Source: Flexibacter flexilis DSM 6793 (lineage in GTDB: Bacteria; Bacteroidota; Bacteroidia; Cytophagales; Flexibacteraceae). From it: a DNA stretch of 64,000 bases. The notes under the pieces are model-generated. The model was not told where the DNA came from. It was given only the letters and a program-made list of their open reading frames with translations, and made no database searches. Below, in pieces: positions 27,091 to 36,871 of this stretch (position 1 is the first letter of the stretch; each line of letters starts with the position of its first letter). The stretch lies in NCBI RefSeq assembly GCF_900112255.1, contig NZ_FOLE01000010.1:114548-178547 (forward strand), in the 5' to 3' direction. The translations under genes were made by a program, and so were the position numbers.

Positions 27091-29328
27091 ATGTTTTTTA
27101 ACCAAAAAACAAAGCTGCTGGCCATTGCGTTGCTGGCAGTGAGTGTGAGCGTGCGTGCCCAAAAAGTAGATTATTCCGCCAAAGTGGAGCGTTTGCTTTC
27201 CCAAATGACGTTGGAAGAAAAATTAGGCCAACTCAATCAATATTCCAACGCTTCCGACCAAACGGGACCAATTACGCGCAATTCGGACGGCCAAATCGAC
27301 GAAATTCGTAAAGGTCGCGTGGGTTCTATGCTCAACGTGCGCGGCGCGAAAAATACGCGTTTGTTGCAACAAGAAGCCCTCAAATCTCGCCTCAAAATTC
27401 CGATGATTTTCGGTCAAGATGTCGTACATGGCTACCGTGTTACGTTCCCGTTGCCGTTGGCGGAGGCCGCCAGTTGGGATTTGGAAATGATAGAAAAAAC
27501 GGCGCGTGTGGCTGCCACAGAAGCCGCCGCTTCGGGTATTCAGTGGACTTTTGCGCCGATGGTGGACATTTCCAGAGATGCCCGTTGGGGTCGCGTGATG
27601 GAAGGTGCAGGCGAAGACACGTATTTGGGTTCTAAGATTGCCGTGGCGCGTGTGCGTGGTTTTCAGGGCAAAGGCATTGGCCAACTCGATGCGGTAATGG
27701 CTTGCGCCAAACATTTTGCCGCGTATGGGGCAGCCGTTGCAGGCCGCGACTACAACAGCGTGGATATGAGTTTGCGCCAGTTGTGGCAATATTATTTGCC
27801 GCCATTCAAAGCCGCTGTGGACGCAGGCGCAGCAACGCTCATGAACTCTTTTAACGACCTGAACGGAACGCCTGCCACAGCCAGCGCGTATTTGCAACGC
27901 GACATTCTGAAAGGGGCGTGGAAATTTGATGGTTTTGTGGTAAGTGATTGGGGTTCAATAGGGGAGATGATTCCGCACGGCTACGCCAAAGACTGCAAAG
28001 ACGCTGCCGAAATGGCCATGAACGGCGGTAGCGATATGGACATGGAAAGCCGTTGTTATATCGAAAATCTGGCGGTTTTGCTCAAAGAAGGCAAGGTGAA
28101 AGAAGCGCAAATCAATGACGCGGTGCGCCGTATCCTGACCAAAAAATTTGAATTGGGTTTGTTTGAAAATCCGTATCGCTTTTCGGACGAAAAACGTGAA
28201 AAACAAGTGCTTAACAGCCCAGCGTTTCGGGAAGTGGCACGCGATATGGCACGCAAAAGCATTGTTTTGCTGAAAAATGAAAAACAAGTATTGCCTTTGG
28301 CTAAAAACTTGAAAACCATTGCGCTTGTTGGGCCTTTGGCCAAATCCAATGAAGATATGAAAGGCTTTTGGTCGGTGGATTGGGGCAAAAATGACCAATT
28401 GGTTTCGCTTTATGAAGGCGTGCAAGCCAAAGTCGGCAACCAAGCCAAGCTACTGTACGCGCAAGGTTGCGGCGTGGAAGATACTTCTACACAAGGTTTT
28501 GCGCAGGCCGTCCAAGCTGCTCAGCAAGCCGATGTGGTGGTGATGGCCGTCGGCGAAAAATACGACATGAGTGGCGAGGGGCACAGCCGTTCTAACATTC
28601 ATTTGCCAGGTGTGCAAGAAGAATTGATTAAGGCGATACAGGCCACAGGCAAACCTGTAGTCGTGTTGGTGATGGGTGGCCGCCCGTTGATTTTCAACTG
28701 GACTGCCGACCACGTGCCAGCTATTGCCTTTACGTGGTGGTTGGGTAGCGAGGCAGGCAACGCGATGGCCGATGTGCTGTTTGGCGATTATAATCCGTCG
28801 GGCAAATTGCCGATGTCATTTCCGCGTAGCGAAGGCCAGTTGCCGCTGTATTACAACTACTTACATACGGGTCGCTGGCCACAAAACGACAGCGAAAAGC
28901 AATACAAATCCGCGTACTTGGATGTGAGCAACTCGCCGCGTTACGCTTTCGGCTACGGCTTGAGCTACACCAAATTTGAGTATTCGGACTTGAAACTGAG
29001 CCGCAAAAACATGACCGACACCGACCAAATAGAAGTGTCGTTCGTGCTCAAAAATGCAGGCACGCGCGAGGGCGAGGAAGTTGTACAATTGTATTTGCGC
29101 GATGTGGTGGCGCAGCCCTTGCGCCCTGTGCAGGAGCTAAAAGATTTTAGGAAAGTGAAGCTCAAAGCCCAAGAAACAACCCAAATTCGGTTTGTGATAG
29201 ACCGCGAAAAACTGGCGTTTTATAACGACCAACTCGACTGGATTACGCAAGCAGGCGATTTTGATTTGATGATTGGCGCGGCCTGCAACGACATTCGCCT
29301 AACCGACCATTTTACACTGACAAAGTAA
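27091..29328 (+). CDS. glycoside hydrolase family 3 beta-glucosidase (BglX-like)
   Basis: A 745-residue periplasmic enzyme that removes non-reducing glucose or related sugars. The signal peptide ends in VSVRAQ. The GH3 barrel (about 30-380) has the nucleophile Asp286 in GFVVSDWGSI. The second domain (about 400-600) and a C-terminal fibronectin-III-like domain (VQLYLRDVVAQPLRPVQELK) follow in the BglX order. It stands alone, with terminators on both sides. The exact sugar cannot be told from sequence. Confidence 0.92.
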   Translation: MFFNQKTKLLAIALLAVSVSVRAQKVDYSAKVERLLSQMTLEEKLGQLNQYSNASDQTGPITRNSDGQIDEIRKGRVGSMLNVRGAKNTRLLQQEALKSRLKIPMIFGQDVVHGYRVTFPLPLAEAASWDLEMIEKTARVAATEAAASGIQWTFAPMVDISRDARWGRVMEGAGEDTYLGSKIAVARVRGFQGKGIGQLDAVMACAKHFAAYGAAVAGRDYNSVDMSLRQLWQYYLPPFKAAVDAGAATLMNSFNDLNGTPATASAYLQRDILKGAWKFDGFVVSDWGSIGEMIPHGYAKDCKDAAEMAMNGGSDMDMESRCYIENLAVLLKEGKVKEAQINDAVRRILTKKFELGLFENPYRFSDEKREKQVLNSPAFREVARDMARKSIVLLKNEKQVLPLAKNLKTIALVGPLAKSNEDMKGFWSVDWGKNDQLVSLYEGVQAKVGNQAKLLYAQGCGVEDTSTQGFAQAVQAAQQADVVVMAVGEKYDMSGEGHSRSNIHLPGVQEELIKAIQATGKPVVVLVMGGRPLIFNWTADHVPAIAFTWWLGSEAGNAMADVLFGDYNPSGKLPMSFPRSEGQLPLYYNYLHTGRWPQNDSEKQYKSAYLDVSNSPRYAFGYGLSYTKFEYSDLKLSRKNMTDTDQIEVSFVLKNAGTREGEEVVQLYLRDVVAQPLRPVQELKDFRKVKLKAQETTQIRFVIDREKLAFYNDQLDWITQAGDFDLMIGAACNDIRLTDHFTLTK

Positions 29329-29352
29329 AAATAAACAGGTTTTAAAATTCTG

Positions 29353-29388
29353 CCGCCCCCACGCCGTAAGGTGTGGGGGCGGTTTTTT
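29353..29388 (+). terminator. terminator of the GH3 gene
   Basis: A GC-rich stem CCGCCCCCAC / GTGGGGGCGG with a 10-nt loop and six T. Confidence 0.85.
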
Positions 29389-29389
29389 G

Positions 29390-30502
29390 TTATAATTTAT
29401 TGGGGTCTATCTTGTTTAAACTTGCATTGATAGTAGTGCGATGGCTTTTTACTTTGCTTAAGTATCCATTTTCTCCAACTAATTCTTGACGTACAACTTC
29501 TGTTGAGGTAACGAAATTAGCAGCATATTCTCTAATGGAAGCAATATCTTGTTGGATATCAGATACTAATTTTATAATTGACCCTAAATTCTCTAAATCA
29601 AATGTATCTATATTTTTTGTCATTGCCTTTATTTCGTTTGAAAAAGGAGTAAGTACCAGTCTTTCAATTAAATAAAAATCAGTCTCTTGATAAATGTCGC
29701 ATACTTCTTTGCATGTATCCTTTAGTTGAAAAATTCGCCCGTTAGGATTTTTAGAAGGGTGTTTGTTTATATTAAATTCTTTCTCATATTTTATTTGCAG
29801 TAAATCTAATTTTTGTATAAAAGTATTTATATTGTTTGCTGTTTTTAGTTTTACCTCATGTTTAAGGTTAAAATATGCATCTGCTTTGGTATATACATCA
29901 TCAAAATAAGAAGGTATTAAGTCTAAAAAATTGTATAATTTACTCAAATCAGACTGCCAATTTGGTTCATCTTTTAAGAATGTACTAAAACCATTGAAAA
30001 TGCCAAGTCTATCAATTTCTAAAGTCCTTGCATATTTGTTAGGCGTTGTTCTTTTTAGTATGTTATTTTTAAAGGGATTGGTTTTTTCAGCTTCATAATA
30101 TTCTTTAATATTTTTTGCTCTTATTGTTATATCTTCTTCTATGTTTGCCAAATCAGCTTCCAAGAGTTTTAGTTTGTTATAACTATCTTTTCTTTCAGTA
30201 GATTCTCTCACATCTTTTTCATTTTGAAGCCCTTCTTGAAATAAATCAATCTGTATCTTGTTAGCTCTAATTTGCATATAAAATGCTAAAAAAGTTACAA
30301 ATACACCTGCTAAAGCAATAAATGGGTTCATTAGACCGCCGATAGTATCGCCAATTTGGCCAGTCTTTGTAAAATTTGGCTCTGAGCTAAATGAACTATA
30401 TATAAGTAAAGAAATAGGCGGTATAAATGATATTAAAAAGAAAATACCCGCTAAAATTGAAAAAATTAGCATTAAAGTATCCCAGTTATTGTGCTTTTTC
30501 AT
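29390..30502 (-). CDS. AbiC-like membrane protein (putative phage abortive infection family)
   Basis: A 370-residue protein with two N-terminal membrane helices (about 10-35 and 58-80) joined by GQIGDTIGGLMNPFIALAG, and then a long helical cytoplasmic part with coiled-coil character. The G-D-x-x-G-G-x-x-N-P loop followed by a helix ending in QIRANKIQ is the hallmark I associate with the putative AbiC family (PF16872). The family's antiphage function is known only for a few members, so a defence role is inference. The gene is AT-rich compared with neighbours, starts just after an ECF-type promoter element and lies beside a broken acetyltransferase gene, all signs of transfer. Confidence 0.65.
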   Translation of the reverse strand: MKKHNNWDTLMLIFSILAGIFFLISFIPPISLLIYSSFSSEPNFTKTGQIGDTIGGLMNPFIALAGVFVTFLAFYMQIRANKIQIDLFQEGLQNEKDVRESTERKDSYNKLKLLEADLANIEEDITIRAKNIKEYYEAEKTNPFKNNILKRTTPNKYARTLEIDRLGIFNGFSTFLKDEPNWQSDLSKLYNFLDLIPSYFDDVYTKADAYFNLKHEVKLKTANNINTFIQKLDLLQIKYEKEFNINKHPSKNPNGRIFQLKDTCKEVCDIYQETDFYLIERLVLTPFSNEIKAMTKNIDTFDLENLGSIIKLVSDIQQDIASIREYAANFVTSTEVVRQELVGENGYLSKVKSHRTTINASLNKIDPNKL

Positions 30503-30553
30503 TTTGAATTTTTGTTAAAGTTTTAAATCTTCTCAATACGCTACTTGCGTATT

Positions 30554-30613
30554 TATACAAGACGTTTCTCGGCGGCAAAAAGGGTGACACGCAGCACTAC
30601 AAAAGTTTTCCAC
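30554..30613 (-). promoter_or_regulatory. ECF-type promoter element, copy B
   Basis: On the minus strand: TGTGGAAAACTTTT (30613-30600), then TGTCACC (30589-30583), 18 nt, then CGTC (30564-30561) followed by TTGTATA. The gene at 30502 starts 59 bp on. The outer TGTGGAAAACTTTT box is also present in copy C but not in copy A. Confidence 0.65.
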
Positions 30614-30622
30614 ATATTTGTA

Positions 30623-30799
30623 ATGGCAAGATTATTACGCGTTTATGTTTGGTTGGGCGTTTGGGAGCAAAACGCGAAAGCAATTCGTTTTTATGAAAAA
30701 AATAGCTTTGTTGCTTTCGATAAACACATTTTTATACTCGGCGACGAGGCACAAACCGATATTATGATGCAATTGGTTTTAACCAAACAGCCCGAATAA
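30623..30799 (+). pseudogene. 5'-truncated GNAT acetyltransferase remnant
   Basis: The last 58 codons of a GNAT N-acetyltransferase remain: VWLGVWEQNAKAIRFYEKN with the acetyl-CoA-binding helix, then the final strands ending in TDIMMQLVL. A normal family member has about 90 more residues upstream. Here the frame runs instead into the ECF-type promoter element of the AbiC-like gene, so the 5' part was lost or replaced. It ends before a strong hairpin. Confidence 0.7.
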
Positions 30800-30802
30800 A
30801 CA

Positions 30803-30846
30803 ACCACTGCGCCTATTTTGTAGCAACTCAAAATAGGCGCAGTGGT
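30803..30846. terminator. 18-bp perfect hairpin between convergent genes
   Basis: ACCACTGCGCCTATTTTG pairs without mismatch with CAAAATAGGCGCAGTGGT around an 8-nt loop. It lies between the acetyltransferase remnant and the T9SS cargo gene. T runs are weak on both sides. Confidence 0.65.
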
Positions 30847-30860
30847 CGTTTATGTAAATA

Positions 30861-32207
30861 TTATTTACTGATTACCAGTTTTTTAGTTGCAATATTATCT
30901 TTGCTGATTACCTGAACCATATAAATGCCATTGGCAAAATTGGCGGTGCTGATGGTCGTGTTTGTTTCCGCTGTGGCGGCATTGTACACCACTTTCCCCG
31001 CAAAATCTGTTATTTTTATGGTAGAAGGTTGGTTGGTGGTAAGGCTTACGCTGCTGCTGGCAGGGTTGGGAGCAAGTTGCAACAGATTGTTGTCTGTTGT
31101 TTTGCCGATGCCCGTAAGCGTTACGTTTTTCCAATCTCCGATTGCTTCGCAATGGCCGTTGCTGATGGCCACCGTATAATTACCGCTTTGGGTTGCTTGG
31201 TAAGTGGGGCCGCTGCCTACGTCGTTGGTCAAATTATTCAGATACCAAATATACGAATAGCCCGCGCCCAGATTTGGCGTAGAAAGCGTGTTGCCTGTTA
31301 CCGTAACTTCTGGCGTGGCGGGATAAGGGTAAACCGTGGCATTGACCATCACCAGCGAGTCGCAACCCGAAGCCGTAAGATTGGGCATTGTCAGAGGATA
31401 ACTACCGCTTTGGTTATATTGTGCGTAGTATCCCGCCGAGTTTTGATACACAGCGTACCCACAACCCGAAATGGCCACTTCTCCGTAGGTTTGCGAACAT
31501 TGATAGCTGCTATAATGGTAAATTTTTCTTACTTCGTAGCGTGTGAGAGCTCTGTTATAAATGGCAATATCGTCTAAACTGGTGTTTTGCAGATAGCTGG
31601 TAATGTTATTTCTACGTCCAATATTAAACTGAATAGTAGCAGTGGGTGCGGTGAGTGCTATCATAGCGGTAGTGGAATCGGTGGCCACATTATCAAAATA
31701 GAAAACGCCTTTGTTTTCTGACTTAACGAATACCACGTGATGCCATGCGCCATCTGTTTTATAAGCAGGGCCAGAAAAATTACCTCCTCCTAAAAAACGG
31801 AAATGGCTATTAAAGTTGTCGATACCCCAACCGTTGGCGGTGGTAGCTTGCGAGTTATCTATAATGCCCGCGTATGAACTGCTGGCCGTTTTGTACCAAA
31901 AAGAAATGCTAATTTCAGAACCTGTAATAGACCAAGGGCTGCCGTTGGTTGCCACCAAACAGCTATTCTGAAAAAGACCTGCTTCTTGCCCTGTGCCAAA
32001 GCGGTTTGAGGCGGCGGCTACTGAACTGTTAGTCAGAGAGTAAGTGTCGTTTCCGCCGTATGGGTTGCCAATCGTTGCAATTCCGTTATAGCTATTGAGC
32101 GAGTAAAACGCCACCAAGCCCGAAGAGGGAACGGGAAGTTGTGCCTTTACTTGTTGTAGTGTGCCCATGCTCAAGAGGTAAGCGATGATAAGTAATATTT
32201 TTTTCAT
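30861..32207 (-). CDS. LamG-like secreted protein with T9SS sorting domain
   Basis: A 448-residue surface or secreted protein with signal peptide (ends in QQVKAQ). A concanavalin/LamG-like domain follows at about residues 25-225 (GLVAFYSLN at its start, DGAWHHVVFVKSENKGVFYF and SLDDIAIYNRALT at its end, which are diagnostic). An Ig-like stretch comes next, then a C-terminal type IX sorting domain starting LQLAPNPASSSVSL and ending KKLVISK. LamG domains usually bind glycans or other surface ligands; the ligand is unknown. Confidence 0.85.
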   Translation of the reverse strand: MKKILLIIAYLLSMGTLQQVKAQLPVPSSGLVAFYSLNSYNGIATIGNPYGGNDTYSLTNSSVAAASNRFGTGQEAGLFQNSCLVATNGSPWSITGSEISISFWYKTASSSYAGIIDNSQATTANGWGIDNFNSHFRFLGGGNFSGPAYKTDGAWHHVVFVKSENKGVFYFDNVATDSTTAMIALTAPTATIQFNIGRRNNITSYLQNTSLDDIAIYNRALTRYEVRKIYHYSSYQCSQTYGEVAISGCGYAVYQNSAGYYAQYNQSGSYPLTMPNLTASGCDSLVMVNATVYPYPATPEVTVTGNTLSTPNLGAGYSYIWYLNNLTNDVGSGPTYQATQSGNYTVAISNGHCEAIGDWKNVTLTGIGKTTDNNLLQLAPNPASSSVSLTTNQPSTIKITDFAGKVVYNAATAETNTTISTANFANGIYMVQVISKDNIATKKLVISK

Positions 32208-32402
32208 GATATTTTATGTTTTTTTGAAGGAATACACAAGGTTACTTAGCTGTTTCCAGAAAAGAGGGCGTTACTTTACCAGTAGCGGGTTTCACTACAT
32301 AAAGTGTAAAAAACACTGCTTTAGCTTTTGTACTACTAATAGGGGTTTTTGTATGAATATTTGGCTGTGTTTTTTGTTAAATTGCACAATAATCTTTCAG
32401 GT

Positions 32403-33158
32403 ATGGCCAAAATAAAAACATTGATTGTGGATGACGAACAAAGCGCACGCACTTTGTTACGGAAAATAATAGAGGAACATTGTCCCGCATTGGAGATAGT
32501 GGACGAGGCCGCCGACGTAAAAACCGCCGTAAAATTGATAAATAATAACCCAATAGAATTGGTATTGTTGGATATAGAAATGCCCAACGAAAACGGTTTT
32601 GCTTTGTTTGAATATTTTAATCAACCCACCTTCGAAACTATTTTTTGTACGGCGTATTCTGATTATGCCGTTAAAGCGTTTGAAGTAAGTGCGATTGATT
32701 ATATTTTAAAGCCAATAAGTATTGCCAAATTAATTTTGGCCGTCGAAAAATCAATTAAAATATTGGGGCAAAATCAGTTATTAAATCGTGTAAATGCACT
32801 CAAAGAAAATTTGACGGTAAATAAGCTACAAAAAATAGCATTGCCGTTGTCTGATGGCTTGCAATTTATCAAACTCGAAGATATTTATTATTTTGAAGCA
32901 GATGGTGCATATACACACGTTGTTACTCCACAACAAAGCTATTTGGCTTGCAAACGCCTGAAAGAATTTGATGATTTACTGAATGAAGATACTCGATTTT
33001 TTCGGGCACATCGTTCCTTTTTTGTGAACATACAGCAAATTAAAAAGTATGTAAAAAAAGAAGGTGCCTCTTTATTATTTGAAAATAATAAACTCATACC
33101 CATTGCCCGCGAAAAGAAAAACGAATTTGATGAATTTATAGGAGGGATTAGTGTATGA
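32403..33158 (+). CDS. LytTR-family response regulator
   Basis: A 251-residue two-component regulator. The receiver domain (about 1-120) has the acidic pair DDE near the start, the phospho-acceptor Asp in LVLLDIEMP, and the Lys of DYILKPIS. A LytTR DNA-binding domain (about 145-250) has YFEADGAYTHVVT and FFRAHRSFFVNI. ATG 32403 is chosen over the longer frame at 32349. The stop overlaps the start of the kinase gene by 4 bp (ATGA), so the two form a cognate pair. Confidence 0.93.
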   Translation: MAKIKTLIVDDEQSARTLLRKIIEEHCPALEIVDEAADVKTAVKLINNNPIELVLLDIEMPNENGFALFEYFNQPTFETIFCTAYSDYAVKAFEVSAIDYILKPISIAKLILAVEKSIKILGQNQLLNRVNALKENLTVNKLQKIALPLSDGLQFIKLEDIYYFEADGAYTHVVTPQQSYLACKRLKEFDDLLNEDTRFFRAHRSFFVNIQQIKKYVKKEGASLLFENNKLIPIAREKKNEFDEFIGGISV

Positions 33159-35017
33159 AAACGAAATTAATTTTCATTTTTGTATTTATTAAAATACTTG
33201 TCAATGCGCAAAATCCAAGCGATACATTGCTTTCAAAAATAAAAAATTATACTAAGCAAGATAGCGTAAGAGTAGAACTTTTGGTAGATGCTTGCGTGGC
33301 GGGAATATTTACAGCCGATACGCAACACATTTCGTATGCAAATGAGGCTTTTTCTATTTCCAAAAAAATAAATTATGAATTAGGAAAAATACGTGCCATT
33401 AATTGTATCGGTAATTATTATTTTCAACGTGCCGACTTTGATAAAGCAATTAATTATTATACCCAAGCACTTAAACTTGCGGAAAGTAGAAAAGATGGCA
33501 GTAATATTATTATTAGTAAAAGCAATATTGCCAATGTGTTTGCTCATACGAAAAGAGAAAGGAAATCTATTTCATTGTATAAAGAATGTGATGCTATTCT
33601 GTTAGAACGTGGCGACTCGCTTACGCAAAATCGGGCGGCTATTCTTACCAACATGGCGACGGCCTATTCGTCCATTCAGCAACATGATTCTGCTATTACG
33701 GCTTACAATAAAGTCCTGATTATCTGCCATAAAATAAATAGCGTGTTCGGACTGGGCATTACAAAATCCAATTTGGCAAGCGAATATTATCTTACCAAAA
33801 ACTATGATACTGCCCTGAAATACGCGCAAAAATCTTTAGAAATTACTAATCAATATCATTTAGATTTCCTGAAAACTACGCTGTACAAAACGTTTGGTTC
33901 TACCTACGTGGCGATGGGAAATGCTAAAAAAGGCGTTCAATATTTGAATTTATGTGTCGAACTTTCAAAAAATATAAATGCCAAAGAAAATCTGTTGGAA
34001 GTATATGGGAAATTGCATAATGCTTATGCTGCTGGTAATGATTTTCGGAATGCTTATTTGAATGCTGTTAATTATATAGTTCTTAAAGATACGATATTTG
34101 GAATTGAAAAAGAAAAAACTATAAACGAAATAAATACCAAATATGAAACGGAAAAAAAGGAAATTGCGATAAAAGAACTACAGCAAAAAAATGTGATTTT
34201 TGGTTTGCAATCTCAACGAAAAACGATTGTTATTTATGGGATTTTAGGAGGAATAATCGCTGTATTATTGGTTGCGTATTTTATGTTTATGCGCTATAAA
34301 AGTAAAAAACAAAATGAGTTACTGACCATACAACTATTAGAAGCGAAGAAAACTTTTGAGGCGGAGAAAAAGGCCACAGATAGCGAACTGAAAGCACTTA
34401 AAAGCCAAATGAATCCGCATTTTCTTTTCAATGCACTAAATAGCGTACAGGAACAATTTATGTATGGCGATAAAATGAAAGGAAATGAGTTGCTGAGCGA
34501 TTTTACGTATCTTACCCGACAAATTTTAAGTGTATCAGGTAAAAAACAAATTCCACTTAATACAGAAATTGAAATTCTGACCAAATACTTAGAATTGGAA
34601 AATATGCGCTTTGCAAAGGACTTTGAATATAGCATTACTTGCGATGAAATAATAGATGAAGATTATATTTCTATTCCGCCCATGATGATACAACCTTTTG
34701 TAGAAAACAGCATCAAACATGGGCTATTGCACAAGCAAGGAGAGAAAAAAATAGATATTTATTTCTCTTTGGATGAGGCACAAGAAACACTCCTGTGTAA
34801 GGTGCAAGACAATGGCATTGGTAGAAAAAAATCGGCTGAAATAAAATCAAAAAATGAGCATAAACACGTTTCTTTTTCTACGGATTCGATACAACAACGC
34901 TTGGAATTATTAAATCAAAATTTGAAATTAAAAAACCTTGTCTAGTACGTTGATGAAATGGATACTAATGGTAATTCGTTGGGCACGAGCGTATTTATTA
35001 AAATTCCGTTGGTTTAA
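33155..35017 (+). pseudogene. LytS-type sensor kinase with TPRs, interrupted near its end by an in-frame TAG
   Basis: A periplasmic TPR region (about 30-330) is followed by a membrane helix (about 355-380), a coiled coil and a His_kinase domain with the phospho-acceptor in MNPHFLFNALNS. The ATPase N box is IQPFVENSIKHG and the G1 box DNGIGRKKS. The frame ends at TAG 34943-34945 after 596 residues. The same frame continues directly with YVDEMDTNGNSLGTSVFIKI to a TAA at 35015-35017, which is the normal end of this domain. One base change (for example CAG to TAG) would explain it. The product may still be partly functional, or the base may be a sequencing error. Its partner regulator lies immediately upstream. 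Confidence 0.8.
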
Positions 35018-35039
35018 ATTTTTAACCATTTATCGAAAA

Positions 35040-36191
35040 CTAACTCAACAACTTCCTGTAAATCACCACCGTTTCGTTGGGGTCGTGGGCGGAAGGCTCC
35101 AGAAATTCCAACCACGTTTGGCCGTTGTCGTAGTAGCGCAGAGCCGCAATGCCTTTGTGCGCGTGCGTAAATTGTGCTTTGCCACCTTTTTTTACAAACG
35201 CAATTTTGCTGGCCGAGCCGCTTACGACGTAGTGATTGTTGTGCCGATTAAAATACTGCAAATTGTGTTCATGGCCAGCCACGTACACAATGTTATTTCG
35301 TTCTTCTTTTAGAACCGAAAGTAAAGTTTCGCGGAGACTGCGGTAGCGCGGGTGTGCCATGTCTTCTTTTGCCCCAAATACTTTGCGGTACAGCGGGTAC
35401 AAACTTCCCGCAATTGGCAAGGGAAAATACAATGATTTGTGAATGGCCGTAAGCGGGAAAACGTGCTGCTTGGGCGTGAATTTGCCCGCGTGTAACGCAT
35501 TGCTATACAGCGGGTGATGCCCCACAATCAATATTTTTTTGTCTCTGTTTTTGATTAAAATATTTTTCAGCAGTCGCGCAAAATCGTTTTTATTTTCGGC
35601 GCGGGAGCTGTACGCACTCGACACGGGGCGCGTGCCTTCTTTTTGTACCCACCATTGCGTATTGATGACCAGCAACAAAATATCGTCGGTGAGCCAAATT
35701 TCTTCGGGGCCAAGTTCGTTAAGATGCGGTTTAAATATATTCAGGCGGCGCAAACGCTCCTGATAATATTGCTCTTGGCGCAAAAGATATTCTCCGCCGT
35801 TGGGCTTGCCTTTGTTCCAGTCGTGGTTGCCAGACAAGAAAAAAATATTACCCTTAAAGTGCTGTAAAAGAGATATTTGTGTGTTGGCAATTTGTTCGGC
35901 GGCGGCGCGTAGGCGATGGCCTTCGGGCGGCATTCCGCGAGGGTAAATATTATCGCCCAAGAAAACAATAGTTTGTTTGGGAGCAGGCAACATGGCCATT
36001 TCGCGACGCATGAGCGAGATAATTGGGTCGGGCGCGTCGGTGGCTACTGCGCCAGCGTCGCCAACCAGCAACACCGAATGAAGTATTTGTGCTTGGTCAT
36101 CGGGGCGGTGGTTGAGCCAGTCTGTTTCACTGTCGGCGTAATAGGGTTGTTTGCCGCTGGATTCAAACAACGTGTTGGGTAGCCCTTTCAT
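35040..36191 (-). CDS. calcineurin-like metallophosphoesterase
   Basis: A 383-residue cytosolic phosphoesterase. The metal-binding motifs of the family appear in order: GDAG, FLGDNIYPRG, LSGNHDWNKG, GHHPLYSNALH and GHEHNLQYF. No signal peptide is seen. ATG 36191 is used in place of a TTG four codons upstream. The layout resembles the purple-acid-phosphatase-like family found in Bacteroidota, sometimes placed before an outer membrane protein, but here the gene is alone. A perfect 15-bp hairpin lies 27 bp upstream of its start. Confidence 0.88.
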   Translation of the reverse strand: MKGLPNTLFESSGKQPYYADSETDWLNHRPDDQAQILHSVLLVGDAGAVATDAPDPIISLMRREMAMLPAPKQTIVFLGDNIYPRGMPPEGHRLRAAAEQIANTQISLLQHFKGNIFFLSGNHDWNKGKPNGGEYLLRQEQYYQERLRRLNIFKPHLNELGPEEIWLTDDILLLVINTQWWVQKEGTRPVSSAYSSRAENKNDFARLLKNILIKNRDKKILIVGHHPLYSNALHAGKFTPKQHVFPLTAIHKSLYFPLPIAGSLYPLYRKVFGAKEDMAHPRYRSLRETLLSVLKEERNNIVYVAGHEHNLQYFNRHNNHYVVSGSASKIAFVKKGGKAQFTHAHKGIAALRYYDNGQTWLEFLEPSAHDPNETVVIYRKLLS

Positions 36192-36217
36192 TTTCTGTAA
36201 CAAATTGAAATCTAATT

Positions 36218-36251
36218 ACAACAAACAACACTAAACAGTGTTGTTTGTTGT
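36218..36251. repeat. perfect 15-bp palindrome with 4-nt loop
   Basis: ACAACAAACAACACT / AGTGTTGTTTGTTGT with loop AAAC, directly upstream of the minus-strand phosphoesterase gene. It could be an operator or a 5'-leader hairpin. Nothing in the gene content indicates which. Confidence 0.6.
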
Positions 36252-36755
36252 GAAAAATCTAAAAATAACTGCCTCAAAGGTAATGGATTTGCTTTCAATA
36301 TGATGTTTAAAATCTGCTTTTTTATTGCATCCTACGGTTTTTATTTGAAAACTAGACCTTAAAAAATGCTTAAAAAAAGATTAAAAAGTGAATTATAATA
36401 CATGGAATATAAAAATTAACAATGTATTGTTTTTTGTTGTTATTAAAATTGTTCTAAAAATAATTATATATCCTAAGTTTATTAAAGGAAGGTTTTGAGT
36501 ATGTGGAATTTTTAACTGAAAAATATTTAAATACAGTTTTTTTATCGAGTAATACTCTGTAAATCAAAATATTATTCGCTTTTTATTTTTAATAATATTT
36601 TATTATGAGCATATATTCTAATAAGTATTTATTGTATGTTTTATTGGATTTCTATGTTTGAATCAAATAAAATATGTTTTTAAAAATTTTGAAAATTCGC
36701 TTATTTATGTTTTTTTATTTTGAATGCAAACGATTGCTTATTGTAAAATAGCCTA
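36252..36755. other. AT-rich intergenic stretch with no gene
   Basis: About 500 bp of strongly AT-rich DNA with long runs of A and T and no credible coding frame on either strand. It precedes the protease promoter. I see no structured RNA in it. Confidence 0.6.
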
Positions 36756-36787
36756 TTGTATCCTAAATAAATATTTTTCTACATTTG
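36756..36787 (+). promoter_or_regulatory. candidate promoter of the M4 protease gene
   Basis: TTG at 36756-36758, 21 nt, TACATTTG at 36780-36787, matching the Bacteroidota consensus. It lies 84 bp before the ATG. Confidence 0.5.
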
Positions 36788-36871
36788 CAATGCTTTTTCA
36801 GAATAGCATAAAACTTACACTGTAAAAGTAATACACATTATTATTCCCTTTTTCTTCTAAACAATTATTAA

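Noticed and set aside
34938..35312. Plus-strand frame after the kinase gene
   Set aside because: It overlaps the natural continuation of the kinase frame and the 3' end of the phosphoesterase gene on the other strand, and its text has no domain.
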